Source: UBA6770 sp965661115 (lineage in GTDB: Bacteria > Bacteroidota > Bacteroidia > Flavobacteriales_G > Salibacteraceae). From it: DNA of 14,337 nt. The notes beneath the pieces were generated by a model. That model made no database searches, was not told where the DNA came from, and worked only from the letters and a program-made list of their open reading frames with translations. The DNA lies in contig CBFICO010000061.1 of NCBI GenBank assembly GCA_965661115.1, positions 1 through 14,337 of the forward strand. Direction: 5' to 3'. Position 1 is the first letter of the stretch. Each line of letters starts with the position of its first letter. The position numbers and the translations under genes are program-made. Of this stretch, positions 1 through 7,491 are shown one piece after another.

Positions 1-611
1 CTTTTCAATCAAAAATTATTGAGGGTTCTTTTATGTACGACTTCTTTATTATAAGAGCGAAACCGGGTCACGTTTATAATATTCAGGGAATTCAAGGTAA
101 GCGTGGATTTCCGGTTGAAGTTATTGCGTACGGAGGTGGAGCGCTGTTTTATTACAATCCAAAATCTGATGGAACACCATTAATTCCACTTAAAACCGAA
201 GGTCAGGGTTTGCTGGGTGGTCCATCACCCCATACACCGTTTTCAATCTCATTTCCAGCCGGGTTTCAAGTGAACTACACCTACAAAATGTGGTTGAAGT
301 TTGGTCTTGATTTTAACTACAGATATACATTAACCGATTACATAGACGATGCAAGCTCTGTTTATTACGATAACGCCAAATTAGCGGAGGCATATGGTTC
401 AACTTCCGCGGCATATGCCGACAGAACGGACGGTAGTAAGCCAAGCTGGAGTGCTGCGGGAGCTCCCAGAGGTAATCCAAAAAACAATGATCATTACTTT
501 AACGTATCGGCAATTGTGAGTTACAATTTTGGAAACTTAGTAAGTAAGAAAACCAAGCGCCCTGGAGGTAAACACTCGTTTAAGAAAAAGGGTAAAAGGA
601 TGAAATTCTAG
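1..611 (+). CDS. Outer-membrane beta-barrel protein, C-terminal part (5' end outside window)
   Basis: The reading frame is open from the left edge: codons from position 3 read into the first Met at 33 without a stop. The ATG at 33 is therefore probably internal and the gene is 5'-partial, with about 202 residues visible. The protein has alternating aromatic/polar strands typical of an outer-membrane beta-barrel (YKMWLKFGLDFNYRYTLTDY, then HYFNVSAIVSYNFG near the end). The visible first half has the pattern GHVYNIQGIQGKRGF followed by a glycine-rich strand, and this resembles the C-terminal half of DUF6089-type proteins of Bacteroidota (my recollection of the family, not searched). After the last strand it ends in a very basic tail rich in Lys/Arg. 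The stop TAG shares the palindrome CTAG at 608-611 with the stop of the convergent gene. Barrel assignment is good; the exact family is moderate. Confidence 0.7.
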   Translation, partial: FQSKIIEGSFMYDFFIIRAKPGHVYNIQGIQGKRGFPVEVIAYGGGALFYYNPKSDGTPLIPLKTEGQGLLGGPSPHTPFSISFPAGFQVNYTYKMWLKFGLDFNYRYTLTDYIDDASSVYYDNAKLAEAYGSTSAAYADRTDGSKPSWSAAGAPRGNPKNNDHYFNVSAIVSYNFGNLVSKKTKRPGGKHSFKKKGKRMKF

Positions 612-937
612 CTTCTAAGCTTTTCATTGTTTTTGTGACGGTCTTTGTCGCGCTTGGTTTTATTATCCATTCTCTTTTGAAAAGCTTCTGTTAGGTCAAT
701 CCCAGTTTGATTTGCCAAACAAATCAACACAAAAAGCACATCGGCAAATTCTTCGCCCAAATCTTTGTCTTTATCCGACTCCTTCTCGCTTTGCTCGCCA
801 TATCTGCGCGCAATAATTCGGGCGACTTCGCCAACTTCCTCGGTAAGTTGAGCCATGTTGGTTAACTCATTAAAATATCTAACACCTATCGTGTTTATCC
901 ACTCGTCAACGCTTTTTTGTGCTTCTTCTATTGTCAT
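608..937 (-). CDS. MazG-like nucleotide pyrophosphohydrolase
   Basis: A 109-residue all-alpha protein of the MazG/NTP-pyrophosphatase superfamily, which hydrolyses (d)NTPs to NMP and PPi and is thought to clean damaged or non-canonical nucleotides in the cytosol. The metal-binding signature is visible: EEVGE at residues 33-37 (ExxE), then EEFADVLF at 62-69 (ExxD at 63-66), separated by a charged loop rich in Lys/Asp/Glu. The length fits the short single-domain forms (YvdC/RS21-C6-like) rather than the two-domain MazG of E. coli. The ATG overlaps the stop of the upstream gene as ATGA (937-934, minus strand), so translation is probably coupled. It is the last gene of the five-gene minus-strand run. 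Its stop meets the convergent barrel gene in CTAG. Exact substrate cannot be told. Confidence 0.85.
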   Translation of the reverse strand: MTIEEAQKSVDEWINTIGVRYFNELTNMAQLTEEVGEVARIIARRYGEQSEKESDKDKDLGEEFADVLFVLICLANQTGIDLTEAFQKRMDNKTKRDKDRHKNNEKLRS

Positions 938-1929
938 TTCAATTCATTTAATTGTTTAGCGATAGATTGTGCAATAATAGCTCTACCGTATTGGTTATAG
1001 TGCTCAGTAGGAAAATCTCTATCTGTAAAATCCTTGTGTCTAACCGATTTTAAGTTATCGATAACCCAAACCTGCTGTTTCGGTTTATGGTAACGATTCA
1101 TTAAAAAATCTCTATTTGAATCCATTAGGGCAATTAAATCTTTGCCAATTAAGGAGTCGGCTTCGTCAGTGTTTTCGGGTAAAATATGAAAGATGAGATT
1201 CAGTTTTTTTGACTTCGCAAGTTGCACTACTTCATCAAATTCTTGAATTCTCTGATGTCGGTCATTAATTACAAAGGCGTAGTTTTTTATGTAATGGTCG
1301 GCCAACTGCCGTTTTGGGTTTTTCCAATCGCCATATTTTTCAACCGCACACCAATTGGTAATGCTGTTTTTAGGTTCAGAGTAAGGGAGTTTCCAACTGT
1401 CAAAATATGAAGTTTGTTTCTTCTTTAACTCATGTTTCGTGTATTGATCGTAATTATTTAAAGCAACATTTAGTCGGGAAATTAAGGGGGGTAAGGGCTT
1501 ATAAACCGCGCTAAATTTTTGCAATGCATTCTCATTTTCATCGGTCAACCATCCCGGACTAAAACTTCTTAGGTTCATAGCTACAATTATTCCTTCAATA
1601 GAATTTTCGGGTATATGTTTAGTTAATTCTTTAAAAACACCCACATGATGTGCACCATCAGCAATAGATTTAATGCTTTTGTTGCAAAAGTTCATTGTAA
1701 GAATACTAACACGTGTGGTATCGGTATCGTTTACAGGGTCGAACGTGTAATCGCTGCTAGCAGAGAAAAACAAATAATCGGCATTTAAAGATCGATTTAA
1801 CCTGTAGAGTAGAAGCCCTTCTTTTTCTAAAAAATCTTGATAAAAATAACGATCGTAAACCAGTGAACTAATTCCAAGAATACCTGCCAGTATTATAACT
1901 CTGAGTGCTATTTTTTTTGAGCTATTCAT
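934..1929 (-). CDS. SGNH/AlgJ-DltD-like membrane-anchored protein, partner of MBOAT
   Basis: A 331-residue protein with one N-terminal membrane segment (about residues 8-24) and the rest predicted outside the cytoplasmic membrane. The fold assignment rests on two weak landmarks. FFSASSDYTFDP (54-65) sits where SGNH-type proteins carry a G-S-S/G-D-S block. EHYNQYGRAIIAQSIA (309-324) looks like the C-terminal block with the catalytic His (H310) and the N-x-x-G pattern. It starts directly after the MBOAT stop (TAA-ATG, no gap), which is the usual setting for AlgJ/AlgX/PatB-like proteins that work with an AlgI-type acyltransferase to O-acetylate a polysaccharide. Block I lacks the usual Gly and the His block lacks the usual Asp three residues before His, so it may be a diverged or non-catalytic member. 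Function is inferred mainly from context. Confidence 0.6.
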   Translation of the reverse strand: MNSSKKIALRVIILAGILGISSLVYDRYFYQDFLEKEGLLLYRLNRSLNADYLFFSASSDYTFDPVNDTDTTRVSILTMNFCNKSIKSIADGAHHVGVFKELTKHIPENSIEGIIVAMNLRSFSPGWLTDENENALQKFSAVYKPLPPLISRLNVALNNYDQYTKHELKKKQTSYFDSWKLPYSEPKNSITNWCAVEKYGDWKNPKRQLADHYIKNYAFVINDRHQRIQEFDEVVQLAKSKKLNLIFHILPENTDEADSLIGKDLIALMDSNRDFLMNRYHKPKQQVWVIDNLKSVRHKDFTDRDFPTEHYNQYGRAIIAQSIAKQLNELK

Positions 1930-3309
1930 TTAAAATTGAAAATAAATAAAGGGTTGTTGAGTGGTTCCGGAATAGAATAGGATAAACACAATCAGAGCAC
2001 AGTATATCGTCCAGCGTATATAGAAGTTTAATTCACTCATTCGTTTTTGAATTCCTTTTTTAAAGAAATATTCTAAAACTAGGAATAGGCCAAATGACAC
2101 AAAAATGTACAATGGTAATTCTAATGTTTTAGGGTTTGTAACTTGAGTGTAGTTAAGCATTTCCGAGGCATTTGTAATGTCGCTAGCCCTAAAGAATACC
2201 CATGCCACGGATACTACGAAGTAGGTTGATATCCATGCAAAAACTCGCGGCACCTTCATGGCTGAAAACTGTTGCTCCAAAACATAAACTCCTCCGTGAA
2301 TAGCTCCCCAAATTAAAAAAGTGTAATGAGCACCGTGCCAGAATCCACTTAGGATAAACACGATCATAATGTTTCTAAACCACATTAGTCGGTTCACTTT
2401 GCTTCCTCCTAACGGAATAAATACATAGTCTTTAAACCAAGTAGATAGGCTAATGTGCCAACGTCGCCAAAAATCTTGAATACTAGTAGCAAAATAAGGT
2501 AGTCTAAAGTTGTCCATGAGTTCAATACCCATGCACCGCGCGGCGCCAATGGCTAAAAGTGAATAGCCATAAAAGTCGGCATAAATCTGCCAGCCAAATC
2601 CGAAAATTGCAGACCACCGAGTAACAGCGTTGTATTCTAGAGGTGCATTAAACACCGGATCTACCAGCAATACGATGTTGTCTGCAATTACCATTTTAAT
2701 GAAAAATCCGTAAAGCATTAATCTAAATCCATGCGTTAGATTTTGGTAATTGAATGCCTGTTTGGATAAAAGCTGAGGTTGCAAATGAGCAAATCGTTCT
2801 ATTGGCCCAGCAACAAGCTGCGGGAAATAACTTACGTACAATGCAAATTTTCCGAGGTGCTTTTCAGGTTTAATTTTTCCTTTAAAAACATCTATGGTAT
2901 AACCCATAGTTTGAAACGTGTAAAAGGAAATTCCTACGGGTAAATCGAAAGTGAGAAAGGAAATTATTTGGCCTTTTCTCCATTCTGAAATAGGGATTGG
3001 AATAAGTGCCATTTCGCAAAAGAAAGCGCCATATTTAAAGATGCCGAGTAGTCCTAAATTACAAGCCAAACTGACCAACAATAATTTCCACCGCTTTTGT
3101 TCATTATTGGAAGTGCTAATTTTTTTTCCTACGTAAAAATCTACTACCGTTGAAAGCGCTATCAAGCTTAAAAACTCAACCTTCCAAGACCCATAAAAAA
3201 TGTAGCTCGCAGCTATAAGCAATAACCATCGCCAGGTATATGGGGTAAGGTAGTATGCTACAATTACCGCAGGGAAAAAGAATAGAAATTCAACTGAGTT
3301 AAATAACAC
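1930..3309 (-). CDS. MBOAT family O-acyltransferase (AlgI-like)
   Basis: A 459-residue polytopic inner-membrane protein of the membrane-bound O-acyltransferase family, close in layout to AlgI. Members move acetyl or other acyl groups across or within the membrane onto an exported glycan or envelope polymer. Family hallmarks are clear: the N-terminus MLFNSVEFLFFFP, VAGPIERF (167-173), DFWRRWHISLSTWF (279-292), the catalytic-His motif SGFWHG (321-326, H325), and the typical C-terminus ending FIYFQF. Roughly ten hydrophobic segments are seen. The start is GTG at 3309-3307, supported by the standard N-terminal motif, and it overlaps the D-aminoacyl-tRNA deacylase stop by 1 nt (TAGTG). The SGNH-like gene follows with no gap, so the two probably form one acylation system. 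The acceptor polymer is unknown. Confidence 0.92.
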   Translation of the reverse strand: MLFNSVEFLFFFPAVIVAYYLTPYTWRWLLLIAASYIFYGSWKVEFLSLIALSTVVDFYVGKKISTSNNEQKRWKLLLVSLACNLGLLGIFKYGAFFCEMALIPIPISEWRKGQIISFLTFDLPVGISFYTFQTMGYTIDVFKGKIKPEKHLGKFALYVSYFPQLVAGPIERFAHLQPQLLSKQAFNYQNLTHGFRLMLYGFFIKMVIADNIVLLVDPVFNAPLEYNAVTRWSAIFGFGWQIYADFYGYSLLAIGAARCMGIELMDNFRLPYFATSIQDFWRRWHISLSTWFKDYVFIPLGGSKVNRLMWFRNIMIVFILSGFWHGAHYTFLIWGAIHGGVYVLEQQFSAMKVPRVFAWISTYFVVSVAWVFFRASDITNASEMLNYTQVTNPKTLELPLYIFVSFGLFLVLEYFFKKGIQKRMSELNFYIRWTIYCALIVFILFYSGTTQQPFIYFQF

Positions 3310-3761
3310 TACTCTTTGTTTTTTGTGTCTATAAAAATGGTTACCGGCCCATCGTTTTCCAATGAAACCTTCATCATAGCGCCAAACTCTCCAGTCTGCA
3401 ACGGTTTGTTGAGTAATGATTCCAGTTCGTTTTTGGTTTTTAGGTATAAATCTTCGGCTTTTTCAGGTCGCGCTGCTTTGATAAAAGAAGGCCTGTTTCC
3501 TTTTTTGGTTTTGGCGTGTAAGGTAAATTGAGAAACCAATAAAATGTCGCCTTTTACATCTTCTAGAGACAAATTCATGTTTTGGTTTTCATCTGAAAAA
3601 ATGCGCAAGCTCACTAACTTTTTTGAAAGCCATTTTACGTCTTCTTCTGAATCGTCTTCCTCTACACCTAATAAAACCAAAAAACCCAGTTTTATTACTG
3701 AAATCAACTGGTCATCAACCTTGACCGAAGCTTCTGAAACACGTTGAATGACAGCGCGCAT
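3309..3761 (-). CDS. dtd: D-aminoacyl-tRNA deacylase (D-tyrosyl-tRNA(Tyr) deacylase)
   Basis: A 150-residue cytosolic enzyme that hydrolyses the ester bond of D-aminoacyl-tRNAs (and mischarged Gly-tRNA) so that D-amino acids are not lost into translation. It is full length for the DTD family and has both active-site motifs: SQFT at 77-80 and the cross-subunit Gly-cisPro motif in NDGPVT (136-141), plus the conserved start MRAVIQRVSEASV and GNRPSF (88-93). It starts 2 nt after the lipoprotein stop (TAG-T-ATG) and its stop overlaps the MBOAT GTG start by 1 nt, so it is embedded in the minus-strand operon. Nothing unusual is seen in the protein. Confidence 0.96.
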   Translation of the reverse strand: MRAVIQRVSEASVKVDDQLISVIKLGFLVLLGVEEDDSEEDVKWLSKKLVSLRIFSDENQNMNLSLEDVKGDILLVSQFTLHAKTKKGNRPSFIKAARPEKAEDLYLKTKNELESLLNKPLQTGEFGAMMKVSLENDGPVTIFIDTKNKE

Positions 3762-3762
3762 A

Positions 3763-4257
3763 CTAGTTTAGCGGTAGTTTTCTGATGGCAGCCATTGGTC
3801 CAGGGCAGTGCTTTTGGTGGCAACTCATGCAACTGATAATTACATTATTGTATAGCTGAATGTTGTTTTCTTTTTCTGCCTGTTCGTATGCTTTTAGCGT
3901 CACGAGAAAAGATTTTCCAAATGCTTCAAAGTCGGGTCCAGTATGTTTTTTGTCGGTAGGGGTGGCTTCTACCAAATTGCCATATTTCTCCATCCATTTT
4001 ACCTCAGAATTTTCACCTTTAGATAGCAATTCTTTTTCAGCAACTAAATCTTCGTACATACTGCGCATCAATATTGCCAGTTCACTTCGTTCGTTTGGGA
4101 AACGGTTATCAATAACCTTAGTCACGTCTTTTAATTCTTCTTTTACCTGTTCGGTTGATCGTTTTTGCGTCTCTTCAACTTTTGGCTCATCGTTACAGCT
4201 TAAAAATATCAGCTGAAAAATTGCTATTCCTAGGAGTGTGTTCAATGTTCTTTTCAT
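3763..4257 (-). CDS. Haem-binding lipoprotein, cytochrome c'-like
   Basis: A 164-residue exported lipoprotein. The ATG at 4257 is preferred over an upstream TTG because it gives a standard lipoprotein signal: MKRTL, a hydrophobic core, then LIFLSC with the lipid-modified Cys at 21. The mature part is highly charged and helical, and near its C-terminus it carries one c-type haem motif, CMSCH (143-147), followed by QKHCPGP. One CxxCH at the end of a four-helix-like protein is the layout of cytochrome c' and related proteins, but no residue proves that fold. It probably sits on a membrane facing the periplasm and may bind gas or pass electrons. It is first in the five-gene minus-strand run, with the dtd ATG starting 2 nt after its stop. 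A TATCTTTG promoter-like box lies 7 nt before its ATG. Exact role unknown. Confidence 0.75.
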   Translation of the reverse strand: MKRTLNTLLGIAIFQLIFLSCNDEPKVEETQKRSTEQVKEELKDVTKVIDNRFPNERSELAILMRSMYEDLVAEKELLSKGENSEVKWMEKYGNLVEATPTDKKHTGPDFEAFGKSFLVTLKAYEQAEKENNIQLYNNVIISCMSCHQKHCPGPMAAIRKLPLN

Positions 4258-4263
4258 AGGTAG

Positions 4264-4271
4264 CAAAGATA
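4264..4271 (-). promoter_or_regulatory. Bacteroidota -7 promoter box before the lipoprotein operon
   Basis: On the minus strand the sequence TATCTTTG is an exact match to the Bacteroidota -7 consensus TAnnTTTG. It ends 6 nt before the ATG at 4257, so the transcript would have a very short leader or none. No clear -33 TTTG is visible at the usual distance, which lowers the confidence. It would drive the five-gene run ending at 608. Confidence 0.45.
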
Positions 4272-4319
4272 TTTATGTGGTTCTGTTTTTTAGATGATTT
4301 CTAAATCAGAAATGGTTTA

Positions 4320-4348
4320 TTGAAAAGTGATGAAAAAAGTTAATTTTA
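4320..4348 (+). promoter_or_regulatory. Candidate promoter for the formate dehydrogenase genes
   Basis: On the plus strand TTG at 4320-4322 is followed, 18 nt later, by TAATTTTA at 4341-4348. This is one mismatch from TAnnTTTG at nearly the usual spacing of Bacteroidota sigma-A promoters. The ATG at 4374 would lie about 20 nt after the start site. The divergent gap 4258-4373 therefore probably holds two opposite promoters. No strong operator palindrome was noticed. This is pattern matching only. Confidence 0.33.
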
Positions 4349-4373
4349 CTGAAAATGCACTAAAACATTCCTC

Positions 4374-6029
4374 ATGTCAGATAATCTCAGTTACCTATCG
4401 GGTAGAAAAGGACTAAGTGATAACCTTTTTGAAAACTATGTAACGGCTGCCGAAGATTCGGGAACAGTTGAACCAGAAAAGCTAAATGAGTTAGCAAAAG
4501 AGTTTCTAGTAGGAACGGCAAATACCTATGGCGCCGCTTCGTTTTACGATTTTTTAAAAGAAGAAAACAAAGGCAAAAAAGTGTATGTGTGCAACGGCTC
4601 AGCTTGTATGTGCGCTGGCACGCAAGATAAATTGGTAGATGATTTATCGAAGCATTTTAATGCAGATGAAATTGGACATATGTGCTGTTTAGGCAGATGC
4701 CATGAAAATGCCGCTTTTAATTACGAAGGCAACAATTACTCTGCTAAATCTTCTGAGGAAATTGGAGAAATTATCAAAAACAAAAAACCGGCATTAGATA
4801 ATTATCACGTTGGCACAAATTGCGCTGAGCCTATTTTAACGCTTCCTTTTTCGGGAATCGACGAATACTACAAACCGTTTTTAGCTGCTTTAAGACAGTC
4901 ACCAGATGAGTTGCTACAGCAATACAAATCTTCTGGATTAAGAGGTAGAGGTGGAGCAGGATTCCCAAAAAGCTATAAGCTGGAGGCTGTAAAAAACGCT
5001 AGAGGTAAACAAAAGTTTATCGTTTGTAATGCTGATGAAGGTGACCCAGGAGCCTATTCTGATAGATATTTATTAGAGGTGCAACCGCACTCGGTTTTAT
5101 TTGGAATGATGATGGCCGGGTTTATTGCCGGAGCTGATAGAGGCGTATTGTATATCAGAGCGGAATATCCAGAGTCGGTAAGAATTTGCGAAGCTGAAAT
5201 AGCGGAACTTAGAGACAAAGGCTATTTAGGAGATAACATTTTTGGTAGTGGTTTTAATTTCGATTTTAAGATTATTAAAGCAGCTGGGGCATACGTGTGT
5301 GGAGAAGAAACAGCTTTGTTATCATCCATTGAAGGTCAACGCCCTGAGGTTCGTGTTCGACCTCCATTTCCGGCTCAAAAAGGATTGTTTAATTTCCCTA
5401 CGCTAGTGAACAATGTGGAAACTTTTGCTTCTGTACATTATATTGTGTCGGAGGGTGGTGAAGCGTACGCAAAACGCGGAAGAGGTCGTTCAACAGGAAC
5501 TAAATTAGTATGCTTAGATAGCTTTTTTAACCGTCCGGGAATGTACGAGGTAGAAATGGGTACCCCACTTTCTGAAGTGATAAACGAATTGGGTCAAGGA
5601 TTTAATTCGCCAGTAAAAGCATTGCATATTGGTGGACCGTTGGGAGGAATTGTTCCCGCTTCAAAATTCAACGACTTAACCTTAGATTTTGAATCGTTTG
5701 CAGAGAATGGATTTCTGCTGGGGCACGCAGGAATATTGAGTATTCCAGAAGATTTTCCCATGGTTAAATACTTAGAGCATTTATTTGAATTTACTTCAGT
5801 TGAATCTTGTGGAAAGTGTTTCCCGTGCAGGTTAGGAGCCAAGCGTGGTTGGGAGCTGCTAACCAAAGTTCAAGAAGATGGCAACTATAAAATCGACCGT
5901 CAATTGATGGACGATTTATTAGAAACTATGGAAGATGGATCGCTGTGTGCATTGGGCGGCGGCTTGCCATTGGGCGTAAAGAATGCACTGCAATATTTTG
6001 AGAAAGAACTAAACGAATATTTTATCTAA
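4374..6029 (+). CDS. NAD-dependent formate dehydrogenase diaphorase subunit (NuoE-NuoF fusion)
   Basis: A 551-residue fusion of a NuoE-like thioredoxin-fold [2Fe-2S] domain (about 1-140) and a NuoF-like domain (about 155-551). It takes electrons from the alpha subunit and reduces NAD+ at FMN in the cytosol. Cluster ligands of the first part are C73/C78 (CNGSAC) and C105/C109 (CLGRC). The second part has GLRGRGGAGFP (188-198) for FMN, CNADEGDPGAYSDR (218-231), GAYVCGEETALL (305-316), NNVET (346-350), the [4Fe-4S] motif CGKCFPC (479-485), and the last ligand C525. FdsG and FdsB are separate proteins in many bacteria; here they are one chain. Cys80 and Cys104 are extra cysteines beside the standard ligands. 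It ends 13 nt before the alpha-subunit ATG. The same architecture occurs in HoxF-type hydrogenase subunits, but the formate dehydrogenase neighbour decides the role. Confidence 0.92.
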   Translation: MSDNLSYLSGRKGLSDNLFENYVTAAEDSGTVEPEKLNELAKEFLVGTANTYGAASFYDFLKEENKGKKVYVCNGSACMCAGTQDKLVDDLSKHFNADEIGHMCCLGRCHENAAFNYEGNNYSAKSSEEIGEIIKNKKPALDNYHVGTNCAEPILTLPFSGIDEYYKPFLAALRQSPDELLQQYKSSGLRGRGGAGFPKSYKLEAVKNARGKQKFIVCNADEGDPGAYSDRYLLEVQPHSVLFGMMMAGFIAGADRGVLYIRAEYPESVRICEAEIAELRDKGYLGDNIFGSGFNFDFKIIKAAGAYVCGEETALLSSIEGQRPEVRVRPPFPAQKGLFNFPTLVNNVETFASVHYIVSEGGEAYAKRGRGRSTGTKLVCLDSFFNRPGMYEVEMGTPLSEVINELGQGFNSPVKALHIGGPLGGIVPASKFNDLTLDFESFAENGFLLGHAGILSIPEDFPMVKYLEHLFEFTSVESCGKCFPCRLGAKRGWELLTKVQEDGNYKIDRQLMDDLLETMEDGSLCALGGGLPLGVKNALQYFEKELNEYFI

Positions 6030-6042
6030 AACAAGGTTGATT

Positions 6043-7491
6043 ATGAGTACACAAACTGCAAAAACAAACGTATCGGTGAGCGAAAATGGTCAGTTAAATG
6101 GTCAGGTTAAAGTAAAATTAGCATACATCGACGACGAACCGTTTGAAATGAAAGACGGAGAGACTATTCTCAATTTTGTTAGAAGAAATACTACCGACGA
6201 ATTGGTGCCCACGCTTTGCGATGCGCCTAATTTGGATCCATTTGGTTCTTGCCGAGTTTGTAGTGTTGAAGTAGCTCTAGAAAAGCACGGAAAGGCAAAA
6301 ACAGTTGCCTCGTGTCATACTCCGTTGGTTGAAGGATACTGGATTTATACCAGCACCGAAAAATTGCAGCGCTTGCGTAAAAACATTGTAGAGTTGGTGC
6401 TTACCGATCACCCATTAGATTGTTTGACCTGCGAGGTAAATGGTAATTGCGAATTGCAAACTGTTGCGGCTCAAGTAGGAATAAGAGATGTACGCTATCC
6501 TGAAGGAGAAACGCATACCGACTGCGAAAAAGATTTGAGTCACCCTTACATGACCAGTGATTTATCCAAGTGCATAAACTGCTACCGCTGTGTACGTGCC
6601 TGTGATGAAGTTCAAGGACAGTTTGTGTTGAGTATGGCGGGGCGTGGATTCGATAATCGAATCGTAAAAGGAATGGATCAATCCTTCAAAGAATCGGATT
6701 GTGTGAGTTGTGGAGCTTGTGCTCAGGCTTGTCCTACGTCTGCAATATCGGATGTATTCCAATCAAAGGCAATTAAAGCTACAGAAACCACACGGACAGT
6801 CTGTACTTATTGTGGAGTTGGATGTAACCTTGAGGTTTCAACCAAAAGCGGTGAAATCTTGAGTATTCAGGCGCCTTACGATGCTGAGGTAAACCAAGGG
6901 CATACTTGTTTGAAAGGGCGTTACGCTTTTAAATTTTACGATCACCCAGAGCGTTTGCGCGACCCAATGATTAAGAAAAACGGCAAACTTGAAAAAGCTA
7001 CCTGGGAAGAGACCTACGATTTTATTGTAGATAAACTCACTAAAATCAAAGAAGAACACGGACCGGATGCTATTGCAGGCATTTCATCTTCTAGATGTAC
7101 CAACGAAGAGAACTACCTGATGCAGAAGTTTATTCGCGCAGTTATCGGAACAAATAATATTGACGGTTGTGCCAGAGTTTGTCATTCTCCAACGGCACTA
7201 GGCATGCAAAGAACCTACGGAACGGGTGCTGCGACTAATTCTATAGAGGATATCAAGCACACCAATATGATGATGGTGATTGGTGCAAATCCAACCAAAG
7301 CACACCCGGTTACGGGAGCTAAGATTAAGCAAGCGGCCATGAAAAATACAGGGCTAATTGTAATTGATCCGTACAAAACAGAAATTGCTAAATACGCAGA
7401 TTTCCATCTGCAATTACGTCCGGGAACCAACGTTGCAGTATTGAATATGATGCTGTACTACATTGTTATGGAAGGATTGGCAAACAACTAG
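6043..7491 (+). CDS. fdhA: Formate dehydrogenase alpha subunit, N-terminal part ending at in-frame TAG
   Basis: This is the first 482 codons of an alpha subunit that should be about 929 residues. It carries a NuoG-like [2Fe-2S] ferredoxin (C59, C70, C73, C91), a His-Cys [4Fe-4S] motif (H123, C127, C130, C136), two [4Fe-4S] clusters (C177/C180/C183/C187 and C220/C223/C226/C230), then the molybdopterin oxidoreductase [4Fe-4S] motif (C254, C257, C261, C289) followed by CLKG. The active-site residue is Cys380 in ARVCHSPTALG, where E. coli FdhF has selenocysteine, so this is a Cys-type formate dehydrogenase. ATG at 6043 is chosen over the TTG at 6037 because AAGG lies 6 nt upstream of it. The TAG at 7489-7491 cuts the molybdopterin-binding domain in the middle, so this fragment alone should not be active. 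It could at most fold as an Fe-S protein. Confidence 0.9.
   Translation: MSTQTAKTNVSVSENGQLNGQVKVKLAYIDDEPFEMKDGETILNFVRRNTTDELVPTLCDAPNLDPFGSCRVCSVEVALEKHGKAKTVASCHTPLVEGYWIYTSTEKLQRLRKNIVELVLTDHPLDCLTCEVNGNCELQTVAAQVGIRDVRYPEGETHTDCEKDLSHPYMTSDLSKCINCYRCVRACDEVQGQFVLSMAGRGFDNRIVKGMDQSFKESDCVSCGACAQACPTSAISDVFQSKAIKATETTRTVCTYCGVGCNLEVSTKSGEILSIQAPYDAEVNQGHTCLKGRYAFKFYDHPERLRDPMIKKNGKLEKATWEETYDFIVDKLTKIKEEHGPDAIAGISSSRCTNEENYLMQKFIRAVIGTNNIDGCARVCHSPTALGMQRTYGTGAATNSIEDIKHTNMMMVIGANPTKAHPVTGAKIKQAAMKNTGLIVIDPYKTEIAKYADFHLQLRPGTNVAVLNMMLYYIVMEGLANN
7489..7491 (+). other. In-frame amber codon inside the formate dehydrogenase alpha gene
   Basis: TAG at codon 483 interrupts an otherwise continuous frame. 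The residues before it (EGLANN) and after it (FIQSRTEGYEDF) align across the stop with formate dehydrogenases such as E. coli FdhF, recalled as NLYDKAFVASRTEGFEE, with exactly one residue at the stop position. GAG, AAG or CAG would each become TAG by one base change. It is not a frameshift, not UGA/selenocysteine, and not at the active site. Confidence 0.85.

Noticed and set aside
33..35. ATG at 33 as the true start of the first gene
   Set aside because: The frame is open to the left edge and the upstream codons continue a plausible barrel sequence. No signal peptide follows this Met.
7489..7491. Selenocysteine or programmed frameshift as the explanation for the split formate dehydrogenase gene
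   Set aside because: The stop is TAG, not TGA. The active-site position is already Cys380, more than 100 codons upstream, and the frame before and after the stop is the same.
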